Assembly: GCA_963978905.1 (NCBI GenBank)
Contig: OZ022259.1
Coordinates: forward strand, 5,394,001-5,458,000
DNA from: Trichostrongylus colubriformis
Lineage: Eukaryota; Nematoda; Chromadorea; Rhabditida; Trichostrongylidae
DNA length: 64,000 bases
Direction of reading: 5' to 3'
How positions within the stretch are numbered: position 1 is the stretch's first letter; every line of letters begins with the position of its first letter. Positions 36,146 to 47,479 of the stretch are shown piece by piece. The translations under genes were made by a program, and so were the position numbers. A model generated the notes under the pieces. It was not told where the DNA came from. It did no database searches and worked only from the letters and a program-made list of their open reading frames with translations.

Positions 36146-38733
36146 AATAACAGCTCATCACATTTCCTAACTCGTTTGGTAACATCGCACGTCTCAATAA
36201 TATTCAAGCAAATGATGACGACGTAAGTGTGCAGCGTAACAGGATAAATCAAACCTCAGAATTGTAGGGTTCACTTCATTATAAGAAGCAAAACAGCTGA
36301 ATTATGAAGGGTAAAAGGGAAATCGACAGGTACTGTTCGAATGCGAAACTTATCCAATAAACAAAGTTTGATTTGACATATATAAAGCACAAGCTTAGAC
36401 GAAAAGAATGACGTCTGGCATTTACCTATGTATATACAACACATTTAACAGTTAATGCCAGACTTTAATAACTGATCACTTGTGCCACAACAATGTCCCG
36501 TATACAAAGCCATATCCGCTTCCTAACTAAAAATTAGGTGAGACTAGATCATTTTGATCCGAGGTTTATGGCACTCAGTGGGGAAGCCGTAAGGAGAAAA
36601 AGGTGCTGCCTGTCACAACAACGGTATCCTCTGATTTATACGACACCAGCACTGTCTACACTCGCATTTACGCCACCATACTTCACCAATTTGAAGAGAT
36701 GCAGACCACAGCATTTCAGCATCCAAAGTGACAACCAATAATATAATTAGCGTGAGCTTGCGCTTGAATATAACAAAACTTTCAAACGACTTAGAAAGGA
36801 TAGCCAAAGTCAGAAAATGGTGCCAAACGCCACAGTTGACAGACGATGTGTCAACCGATGCGCCGACTAATTCTACCACACCGACTGCCGTGCATTCGCG
36901 TACAGCCGGCAGGTACCGTATCCCAGCGCCTACTTGTAGTATTCATTAGAATACGATTCACAGTGAGCTCACTTCAGCACCAGCTTATGCCTCCATGGCT
37001 TCTTCACTCTTCTTCCAATTCCGATGTTGATGCAAGTGAGGTGCATTCTGTGAAATATTACCCCAGTCACAGAGTTCCACAGTCTCACACAGTATCAGTT
37101 TTAAGCTACCTTTGTGACATTAAGGACTGACACTTCACCCAGTCCGAAAAAGTATAAACGAGAAGGAAATCCCACCTTTTTGTGCCTCAAATGGTGCCAT
37201 CTTCAAACGTTTACGAGGCGGCGCAACAACTTATAGTACATTCTCTCCACATAACATACGCGGGACGGGGTATTGAGAATGGCTCGCCTTTCCCAGCCCT
37301 TCATTCTGAGTTTATGAAGTGACCGGATGTGATGGGCATTGTTATACATAGGGAGATAATGGAAATCGCGTACAGTACGCCGCACAATACGCAATTCACG
37401 CGGCTACTGCTTGGCTCTATACTGCGTAGAGCGTGGACTGAGATGCGGAAGCTTCGAAGGTAGATGGGATGCTGAAAGCTGGAGATGGTGCTGGAAAATG
37501 GTTAGGAGACATGCATTTTGCAGAACGCCACGCGGTACTGAAGCACACTCAGATAAAGCACATTGTTCGCACGGATGGAAAAGGACACAACTTGGGAGTA
37601 AACTCAATAGTAGTAAGGGGTCAAATCAAGTCGGGGGGGGGGGGGAGACGCAACTTTGCGTCGACGTTTCACCCACGTTAAAGTTTCTTTCCCTCCCTAG
37701 GCTTAGGCTAAAACTGATGAGACCTATGCTTTGACATATGCTTTTTTATGCAGAAGAAGGAGATATCAATTTTAGCCTAAGCCTAGGGGGAAGGGGTTTC
37801 GACGTCGACGCAAAATTGCGTCTCCCCCCGGACTTGATTTGACCCGTAGTAAGTAGTTAGCTTGTGCTATATCTCCAAAGAAACATTTTCTTACGTATCT
37901 GAATTCCTACTGTGAAAAGCCTCTACTTACGATACGTGATATATTTACGTACAAGGCTACGGTAGCTGCCAGCTATACGAGAAACACACAAAAATGTACG
38001 GCAGCTGTTGTAGTAGAATATCAATCCGGCAATCGACGCATTGCAACGCGCTGCGGTGGTGTTCATAATGGCGCAGATATCCTCAGTGGAGCGACACTAT
38101 TTAATATTGATATTGCTCAGTGAGTGCGGCGCGTGATTGTTTTGGATGCAGCGGTTTTTTGTGTTGGTGTTGAATCCTTTTGTTAAATATCGATATATTC
38201 GTTACAGCTACGTGGTTTCGCACAGAACTGACCAATCTGTGTCATTCCTGCTGTCTTCTCATACAGCAGTGGCTCAGAGATTCGCAATCTGTGATCTAAT
38301 TGGTTGTGTGGTGCTATGGCAGTGAGGAGGGGGTGGGGATATCCCACTATGAACGCTATTCCCATCCAACCCTAGAGTGATAAGAAAACCTTTAATTCCG
38401 TCGCTAAGGCTTAGGCAGAAGTCTGCGCTCGGGTGTGATGATTGACCCCTCAAAGATTCCTTCAAGATGCTTAGATGTGCAGCTTTCATATTAGATGCCC
38501 CGCGTTAGCACCCAAATCAGTTATTTGCTGAGACAGATGGGTCCCTATTTTCTGTTCTGGCAGAATTGAGCCCGTTCTCAGCCGATGCAGGTCAAAAGTA
38601 GCGCGCCGTCGCGTTGCGAATCACTATATTGTTCTCTTCTGTATTGAATCACAATGTTTCTCATACTAGATTGTGGTTCCGTTTCGCGAGTAGTTTTTGA
38701 TGAAAAACACTAATCAAAAGTCTATTCTGGGAC
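36146..38733. other. Divergent intergenic region between arx-3 and mrps-18A
   Basis: About 2.6 kb separates two start codons that point away from each other, so both promoters should lie here. Apart from the hAT-like MITE at 37618 I see no element or exon. Confidence 0.5.
37618..37845. mobile_element. hAT-like MITE with 8-bp target duplication and poly-G tract
   Basis: A 228-bp fold-back element with ends GGGTCAAATCAAGTC and its complement, flanked by a perfect 8-bp duplication GTAGTAAG (37610-37617 and 37846-37853), the length typical of hAT elements. Inner arms repeat GAGACGCAA, GTCGACG and CTAGGCTTAGGCTAAAA inverted. The left arm has a run of 13 G (37633-37645) where the right arm has only six C. 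Confidence 0.85.
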
Positions 38734-38742
38734 TTTTCAGCC

Positions 38743-41401
38743 ATGTCGGTTTTGGCTCCATGCCTGCTGCGGTTACGTGCTGGACGGGATCATGTGGTCA
38801 ACGCTGTACGCGGTATCTCCACATCTTATACTGCTCAGAAATGGAAATGTGAGTTATTTTAAAGCTACGTTTTCCTTTTTAAGGTTTTGTGGATGATACT
38901 ATGTATGCCGCTGTTTTGTTCTTGCCTTGAATGCGCTGAGTATTCTTGTAACTAATTAACTTGCGTGTGGTTCTTTTTGAAGCATCACCATAGCAATCGC
39001 TGTAGTTTACTTGCCACATTACGAAGTGGCATTCGTGCTCCTGTTACCACTATCCATCACTTTCTTGGCTACCACCTATATATCTTTGTTAACGAGAAGC
39101 GCGAAAACGAAATTTCAAGGCATGTTTTGTGAAGGCCTCATCGTTGCGCACCGCAGGCTTGTATTTTTTTCGAGAAGTGTTTGAATTCGCTAACGCTTAG
39201 AGATAAATTGCATGGATATAATAGCTAAGTGTGAGTTGCCTCAAAAGTTGCGTCACGCTGTTAGCCTTAAAATTGAGCTTGACGCTGTGAAGTACTGAAC
39301 TCTGCCCATCCCGGAATTGAATAGGAGCTGCGTTTTTAGCTCGTGCTTTTTCAACAAAATTCTAAATCCACATTGAAATATGGATGCAGTGAACGATAGG
39401 AATTATTCGTAAAAGAATTATAATATAAAAAGACAAATGTAAGAGGTGTCTCGCTACTACGTAAGGTATGATAGTATTATCTACTTACCTCAGCTTCAAT
39501 TCGCCTATGGGACAAGTGAGATTGAAATACTTAGTTGGTAAGCAAACAATTCAGTGGTTTTCATCACGTGATATGCTTGTGGACGTCTTTTGTAGAACTT
39601 GAAAAATGGCACTAGTAAAAGTAATGAAGTAAAATAGTCATTGTAAAGATAGAGGCTTACTTGATCGTTGTGCATGGTACGTATAAATAACTATTTTTCA
39701 GTCACCGAAAAAGTAGAAAATGATGTGACTGTGGTAGGAATGGAAGAGGTGCCGGAACCAGTGCCGCCATCAAGTGCTCATTGTGCCCTTTGTACCTGTA
39801 GTATTCCAGTAAAATTGTCTTACAGGTAACGATTATTCATTACTACTGTGATATGACTTGGTTATTTTTACTAATTTTGCTCTTGCGCAGTTGTCTTATG
39901 TTGATAACACAGCTTGTTCAGCTCTACCAGTACATGCCTTTTCTGGGCACCTTCGTCGTGCATTTAACAAATGAAATAACTGTATTATTCACTTTAGCAA
40001 TCGTTCCTTATGGCTTAAAAACAGCGTTGGGAGATTCGCGGCAGATATCTATTTTCGGAATGGGATTGTGGAACATGGAAGTGGGATGCTGATTAGTGGA
40101 GCAGTAGAGGAAGAACGAAATGAATAGGCAATAAAAAAACTGACAAAGGACCCTTTCCCTACTACTGTTTCTCATCGAGGAGTGTTTTCTCGCTGCCTGC
40201 ATTACTGAGGAGCGTGGTGGTGAAAGCGAGGTTATCAAACTGCCCGGCCCTCCACTATACTCCACCGTCGGCACATACCGCCCTAACACTCCCTGGCAAA
40301 GGTGATGAGAGCCTATCGTTCAACCCTAGTTTCGTCAGGATTATCTCTTTGAATGTCACGCCATTATTCGAGGAGAGTATGCCTTCCCAATTTTGATTGT
40401 CTCTTTACCGTAGCGGTTTTTTGAGGTAGAGTGCATACTTTTCTGGTCGAATCATAGCTGCTGAAGTCGTCAGAGATAGGTTGATGGGCTAGTTTTTCTA
40501 GGTGTTACCTTCATTGATAATACTCTACGGAATGTCTCAGTTTTAGCCACTTGTGTCTGGGGTAGGCACCTTAAGCCGGCTGTGGTAACATCAAAGCACT
40601 GGACGTAAAACTGTCAGCATACAATTTGTTAATATTTTCGCCCCTGTTTTAGTGACGTTTTAATTCTCGAGCAGTTCATGCGGGAAGATGGCACTGTTCT
40701 TCCTCGCGAACTTACTGGGTTGTGTAAGAAACAGCAGTTAAGACTGGAGAGGTACGTGCAATTATCCATGTACTGTAGGCCAATCAGCAATAGCGTGATC
40801 GCCGTGAGAATAGGTTGAGCTGATCGTGGCCCGCCAGTACGTTGTCAGCTTCTGTAACAGATTTTCATGAAGCTACCAGTGTGCTGTCGGAACTCGTTTT
40901 TTTTTCTTGAAGTACACACTTCCTCTAACTAGCCTTTGCTATTTTTACGAAAATGATTTCTAATCCACTCGCGCATAATTTAATTTTTTTTATTCGTGAA
41001 GACTGGCTTTTGTCAATTCTTTCTGCTCATTTTTTTCTCTGTGCATGCTTATTTTAGATGTGTTATGCAGGCACACTGGGCTGGATTGTTTCCAGATAAA
41101 ACCATTCCCGAGTTCGATAGAGCAGGATACAAAAGATTCAACAGGTAATATTCATGGTGCCGCTTCACTAAACGTCTTTTTTTGAATAAGCTGTACTTAT
41201 TAGTGATCTAAAAAACTCTGCAGCGAGTCTTGTATTGTTCGGGTTTAGATCTCTTCCTACGTTGTAAATCTCAGGTACTGGAATGACGATATGGATATGT
41301 ATCGATTGAAAGAAAAGATAGAGCCTGGTACGTGGTACTATATCAAACGGTATCCGACAGGAAATCAACGGGTACCTCATAGAAAACCTAAGAAGCATTG
41401 A
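38743..41401 (+). CDS. mrps-18A: Mitochondrial small ribosomal subunit protein S18A-type
   Basis: This bS18-family protein of the mitochondrial ribosome should act in the mitochondrial matrix. Five exons, 38743-38848, 39702-39825, 40653-40751, 41058-41144 and 41275-41401, join in phase to 180 residues (human MRPS18A has 196). The first ~30 residues are Arg-rich and lack acidic residues apart from one Asp, fitting a presequence. A CALCTC motif (Cys63, 66, 68) matches the metal- or cluster-binding cysteines of S18, followed by DVLILEQFMREDGTVLPREL and TGLCKKQQ, the conserved S18 core. The A paralogue is favoured by the CALC and GLCKKQ...LERCV...AHWAGL order. A TTTTCAG acceptor lies two bases before the ATG. 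The receptor gene starts 244 bp after its stop. Confidence 0.92.
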
Positions 41402-41459
41402 GTATGGATAATATTATGTAATAGTATTTGTTGTTACCTTTTGTATTAATAGCAGATGT

Positions 41460-41465
41460 AATAAA
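41460..41465 (+). promoter_or_regulatory. Poly(A) signal AATAAA of mrps-18A
   Basis: AATAAA 58 bases after the mrps-18A stop, followed by a T-rich stretch at about 41475, before the next gene in the same orientation. Confidence 0.65.
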
Positions 41466-41645
41466 TCCATGACTTTTTTCGTGTTCACTTCTGACTCAAA
41501 ACTGTCTTAGCAGTGCTTATCTAGTGTTAATTGTTGCTCTGTTCCACTCCTGTGCTTCGCCTTTTTCTCCTCTTTGATGAACCGTTGGGAAATTGAGGTA
41601 CCTCTGTGATGTGAGAGCGGCCAAGTTTTTTCAAACAAATCTGGA

Positions 41646-44600
41646 ATGCATCCTGATTTTCCGTCATGCACGGAAAAAATACCTCCATATCGGATATTGA
41701 GCTTTGTAGTATTTATTTGCGCTAGTGTTAATCCAGTCAGCAGTGTTAGGTGAGTGTTCAAGGAATGTTTTCTTACCATTTCTTTTTTTGAATAGATTTT
41801 ATTTATAGATCAGCTTCACCCACAGCACCGATTGAGTTCACACAGGATCCGTGTCCTGTGATTATTGGTTGCAAGTGTGTCGACAATGATATTTCCAGGG
41901 TCGAGTGTTCTGGAATAGGTGGGTATTCCATTTTTTGCGTTGACTGAAATTTGTCCAATCTTTTGATACCGATTCTGTCAACTGTTTCGATTCTGCGGCG
42001 TTCTCCAAAAAAAATAATGTGGGCTGGAGCGCCCATTCGGTTGCTTTCCTTTAACTGCAGTTGTCCCTCGCCGATGTGAAGTAGACCATTGTGTTATTTC
42101 TCGCACAATGACGTGGTTGGATATATAAGGAGAATGTGCGTGTAGGCTTCTGTATGTTGATAAAGCAGTACTGGAGAAATTTAGGAATGATGTTCATTCT
42201 TTAGGATGAAGTCCACGAATTTTTGTTAATGACAATTAACCGTATTCAAATACTTCCGGGATTTTTACTACTATCCCCTTTCATAGCGATAAACTCCTTT
42301 ATTCCTACCTGTTACTTCGATTCGTGCCACACATTTATTTTGATCGATCATAGCAGTTTGTTAGACATGATGTGACTATTGCAATTTGAAGGATCCCGTT
42401 CGATACCCGTTCTTGCGGAGCACTATCCAGCACTGTATTCATTGTACATAACGAATTGGAATGAAGATTTCTTAGAACTCGATGTATTTTCTCATTTGAA
42501 TGCTCTTGAAAAGTTATCGGTAAAAGGTGAGTCCCATTTTTCGAACATCTTGCAGCTTCTCGTTCTCTCCTTTCTCCGTAAGCAGTGTGCGGGAGGTTCA
42601 AATCTGTTGTTCATCGCTGTGAGGTATTTCGTGGCTTCAGTAATTAGGCTCTCCCCTTTTTGTTGAATTTTTACGAAGACTGGAATGGAATGTTAGTGGA
42701 ATCAGTTGATCCCTTGCACGAAATTGATCACAGATAAAGTCTTACATCAGTGTATTCTTACTTTACCTTAGCAGAGAATCTAATGTACAGTATATCCCAT
42801 CTGGGAAAAATTTCTTTCTTAAAAGAATTGTATTTTGGAAATGCAATCTTTCTGCCTCTCTTTGCTGCTAGCTGTTCCTGCATGTGCGCGGATTGAATCT
42901 CCTATGTCCTGTATGTATTAGTTGGACGTAATATCTGTCCTGTTCATTATTACAGAAAGCGAGATCAGCACTGTTTCACTCTCTGATACCCTTGCATCAA
43001 TTTCTTATCTAAATCTTGATGAGAACAGATTTGTCGAGTGGGATCAGGTAGTATATGCCTTTCTCTCTAAGTTCTTTGCATTTTATGTGGAATCTTTCTG
43101 AATTCCAGTTTTGTAACGTTACTCGGAATATTCCTTCGCTTGAAGAGCTGTCATTAAATGGTAATCAAATTAGACATCTTACTCAATGCATCGAGGATAT
43201 GTCGGTGAATACGTTGAAGCTGCGAGGAAATAAGGTGAATTGATGGCTTTACATCGTTTGTTTGTGCATGGCATATTGCTTTTTTCTTTATAGTAATCTC
43301 TGTGACAGTGAAGCAGTGTTTAACCTTCAGATAAGCTCCATTAATACGACCATGAATGAAGGCTTTCGACATGTTGATCTTTCTTCGAATTCACTCAGCT
43401 CTGCAAATGGAATTCACGGTCAAATGATCAGCTTGAGTGAGTGCTTGTTCTTCTGGATGTAAAAGTTGCAACAGTTGATCAAATTTTTAGGTGCTGTTAA
43501 CTCTCACATTCATGCTCTGTTTTCAGATCTTTCTCATAATCCTTTGACAGTGGCTGAATTCCCGCCGTTTCAATCACTGGAATATCTCGATTTGTCTGGA
43601 ACAAAATTTACCATTGCTCCTCAGCTGAATGTTCCTGTGCTCAGAGAACTCGTCATGGATTTGACCACCGTGGAAATGATAGATTTTAGTAAATGGATTA
43701 TTCCGAATCTAAAGAGGTTGGTTTTTTTGTCAGTGCACCCTTGCTATACCATTGCGGAGCGTTCCTCTACAAATATGTAGGTAAGGGACAGTACATGTCG
43801 GGCTCGACCATCTGGCAGATTTTACATGAATATGTATATGATACCACATCACTGACCCCGTCCTCGTTCTGACAATTTATCTCACAGCTATTCCCATTTA
43901 ATTACGTTGTTATTTCAGGTTATCTATGAGAGGCTCATACAAGTTGAAGTTTGCGAGTGGTCAGCTTCCTGAAGCATTGGAGGAGTTTTCGATAACAAAC
44001 TCTAAGCTTGCAGCTTTTCCTCAGTCCTTTTTCTCTAGGTTAGTTTCGTTTCATTCTGCTATGTACATCTACCTTGTTTCTGTCTTCACCTGCACTTGTA
44101 ATTTTAAAACGAGTTCAGGAGGAGTTCTGTTTTTATTTTCTGCATTTTCTTGTGTCGAAGTAACATGGTGAATCACAATTTTATCAAGTAATTTTTTACG
44201 ATTTATCAGGCCGTCGTTGTTGCTACTCAACGTAAGTGGATCACACTTCGACTGTGATCCCTGTGTCATGCAGTGGTCAATTCCTGTAGCTGCCCTTATT
44301 AAAAATCAGACAGAATGTTCGCCAGTGTGAGTTTCTCGAAATATCCACGTTTTTAGTATGCAGTGACAAATATATAGCAGGTTCTATTAATATGAAATTT
44401 CTTGAAGGAGTCCTCTCATGAACTGCACTTTGGGTATATCGCAGCACGATCCAGAAATTGTCAGGGCAGAAATAGGGCAAGCAGCACTTCTTCCATGTAC
44501 TGCCTATGGTACCCCGCAACCCACCATCGAATGGTCGGTTTTAGTCAAAAATTGTTGCCGCCGTATCTCTTGAAAAATCAATTATTGGATGTTCCAGGTG

Positions 44601-47479
44601 GTTGTACCGTCCGAAGACCTTTCTGGGAGTTTTCGATCCGCGCTCAAGTGAGAAGTTTAATGAGACTAGTGACTGGTGAGCGTTTTGATCTTTTTGCGGA
44701 TCAACGTTATTTTCGAATTTTCCATATTGTTTTTTCTGTTTTCATGCCTTACATGTTTTTTTTTTTCAAATTGAAACGCATTGTAATTCAGTTGTTCTGT
44801 TCTGGGTGGAGGCGCATTACTACTCCATAGTGTGAACCGGTCCATGATAGAACGATATGTCTGCGTCGCACGACAGGGGTCGAATTTTGTGGAGAGAGTC
44901 GTGCATTTTCGGTAAGAGTCTTTCTATATATTGGTATCTTATAAGTATTTGTACGCTTTTTACAGGCTTGACTATTCGAGCTGGTATTCGCTGGATCTCT
45001 TCAACAGTGTATTTTGGGGAGGGATAGCTACGGCTGTACTCGCCTGTTCTTTTTCTTTTCTACTGAATATCACATGGATTCTAACAAGGAAAAGTATCCT
45101 TTGGTGGATTCAGCGGTGTGTTTTACCGAATTTCAATTTCAGTCAAGGTGGTGGAAATTATCACGGTCGATTCACCATAGTCAAAGTTGATAATTTTAGA
45201 CGAGTTCCGATTTTATCAGTATTGCCTTCCATATCTTCCAGTTAAAAGAAAGGGCTTAGCTTATACTCTGCTATTTGCCGCAAGGGTCAAGCCTTAGTCG
45301 ATGATTCTCTGTGAGGGTATTTCAAGGGAGGCTGCGCTGACAACGAGAGTGGGAAAGGTCGAAGCGAGAACCGGAGTGTTAGGTTGAACGCCAATTTTCC
45401 GGTGATTTTAGGTGATTTTTGAGGGTAATCTGCTTCTTTTCGCTTTGGATGGGACGTCGTACAATGCCACCTCTGTTGAGAGGGGCTGCTTCCACAATTC
45501 TTTTAGTGGGAGGGCGTCATACCACAAATCCAGTCACCTCGATTCGATGCTTCTTTTTTGTTTCTGGTCATCTAGTGATGCATTGTCTCCATTCGCTCAC
45601 GATCTTCAGAGCCGAACGTCTATCTCGAGTTCGTAAAATGGTGGAAGCGATGGAGAAGTACCGTGCACGGCAAATGGAAAGTTTGCAAGCAAAATATGCT
45701 CGAAGAATGCAAATGGTTCGCGAAAATTATCATGCGCAGGTATCGTTAATCTCCACGGCTCATTTTGTTGATCTCATTCCGGAATTTATTTTTCATATCA
45801 AGGTGGAACAGCTGCGGCTTTCGTACAGCTCGCAAGCGGAACGATTCCGTGACTATCGTGCTGCTCAGATGGAACATATGTCATCTCATTTGGAGAACAT
45901 CAGAGACAATTACAATCAACAAATGCAGCGAGTGAGAGAATACGGTTCACGACGAGCTGAACAGTTGTGGGAAAGTTATGAGCGCCAGGTTACTTTTTGC
46001 GAATCATGTGCTCGTATTTTTCGCACTTATAAATACAGTGATAAATTTTCCTTTCAGGTTAATCGGGTGAAGGCATTCAGCTTGCAGCATCGTCTGAAAA
46101 TGATGAGACAATACAAAGTGAAGCAAAGGTATTTGAACAGATTGCTTGAGTCATTCCAGGACACAAGCGTCAACGCGGAAGCCCTCCGGCAGCAGGTAAT
46201 ATTTCAGTCGATATCATTCTTTTTCCTTTTTTAACGTTTCTTTTTCGTTCAGGAACAAGAAGTACGCGCTGCTCTGGAAATGCCCGTTCCTCCTGTATCT
46301 CCGGAACCGCATCCATTGCCATTGTCACGAACGTCTTCATTTTACTCTCTACCAGAATATGTTATCGATGACGAGGGCATCCTGAGACCAAGTCCGATTA
46401 TCGGCAGGTACTCTTCTTGTAATCTTTATAACCTTTTCATTCATATTTTTACCGTTTTTACGGTCACTGCTTCATTTTGGTCTATTGACCGCGTTTGCAA
46501 GTACTAGCCTCTCACAAAAATCAAAAGTAACACTGCGAGGTGAGCCTCATGCGAAGCCAACTGTCTCGTAATTGACCTAGCGTGTCCGCTGTTTTAATTT
46601 TTTGGAAGTTAACATTGCTTACTGGTACTTTGTAGTGAATACTCCTCTTCTTCATGCTTGGCGGCACCGACGGCGACGGTGACCAATTCTTGTACCCGCC
46701 GCCCACCACGGCGGCACTCTGGCGACAAGCTCTATTTCGCTCGACCGAGCAATATTGCAATAAGATGAACGTGACGAGAATCCGTTCAGATGTGGCGTAA
46801 GTGGACGCGAATCCTGCCTCGGTTTGGCACCTTGCTAAGGTTCTTGCCAATTCCAAGTCACGCCACAAGTTTGCGCGGATTGTCGCCACGATCATCATAT
46901 TGTAGCATGGTTCGATCGGGCTTTATAAACAGAACGCGTCACCAGAGTGCCGTCGCCGCCGGCGCCGGCGTGGGTGCCGTGGAGTATGAAGGCGGCCTGA
47001 GGCCGCCAGACCGCGGTTTTGCGGCGTCGCACTTCCGCGCGCGATACTTGAGGTTGTGCAGTACCGTATCTTCGCGTGCGGAAACCGACTCCTTAATATC
47101 GCAAAACAGCAAAAACACAAAATCGCGATTTGTGACGGCGGTCCACGCAACGGTGTACTGTTCTACTTTTTGTACTGTCGCAGGCTCTTTTTTTCGAACG
47201 GGGTTGTTGTTTTCCTCAGTAGGTTGCATCAAAGAGTATCGTAATTCTCTGAGCATAGTTTATATCTCTAGGCATACATCGAACAGCGCCCGGAATGGCA
47301 ACAGTGAAAATCGGAATTCGGTCGGTACATCAGTCTTGAGTGCTAATGACATCACCGAGCAGCCACCGAACCACGAAAGCAACATCACCAAATCGCCAGG
47401 TGGAGAGGGATGCACCATTGATAATGCATCCGGAGGCGGCGAGAAAAATACCTCGAACGGCAAATCGTCAGGCATCTAG
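41646..47479 (+). CDS. LRR-Ig single-pass receptor with long cytoplasmic coiled coil (IGLR-like)
   Basis: Eighteen exons join in phase throughout to 796 residues: 41646-41749, 41809-41918, 42392-42526, 42956-43047, 43109-43234, 43331-43436, 43527-43716, 43919-44038, 44210-44326, 44408-44533, 44598-44675, 44792-44911, 44966-45115, 45610-45739, 45803-45988, 46058-46195, 46253-46407, 47272-47479. A hydrophobic start (residues 17-28) precedes an LRR N-cap (Cys50, 56, 58, 68), leucine-rich repeats to about 340, and an LRR C-cap (Cys343, 346, 364, 373). One Ig domain (Cys397-Cys459, Trp409), a membrane span near 489-513, a Glu/Arg/Gln-rich coiled coil (526-700) and a Ser/Asn/Gly tail follow. Layout resembles nematode IGLR proteins; the orthologue is not certain. 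The exon 5-6 join was chosen to complete an LRR. Confidence 0.85.
46700..46970. repeat. GC-rich imperfect inverted repeat in the receptor's last intron
   Basis: GCGGCACTCTGGCGAC near 46711 pairs with GTC-ACCAGAGTGCC near 46939, and flanking CGCCG/CGGCG-rich sequence extends the pairing imperfectly. Probably an old MITE; no target duplication seen. Confidence 0.4.

Noticed and set aside
43262..43330. Alternative acceptor for receptor exon 6 at TTTATAG (43293)
   Set aside because: Using it would put a TAA stop at the join; the CAG acceptor ending at 43330 keeps phase and completes a leucine-rich repeat.
45419..46234. Single 271-codon plus-strand open frame
   Set aside because: It reads through two short introns of the receptor gene. 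The real exons (45610-45739, 45803-45988, 46058-46195) lie within it with proper splice sites, and their joined sequence keeps the coiled-coil pattern.
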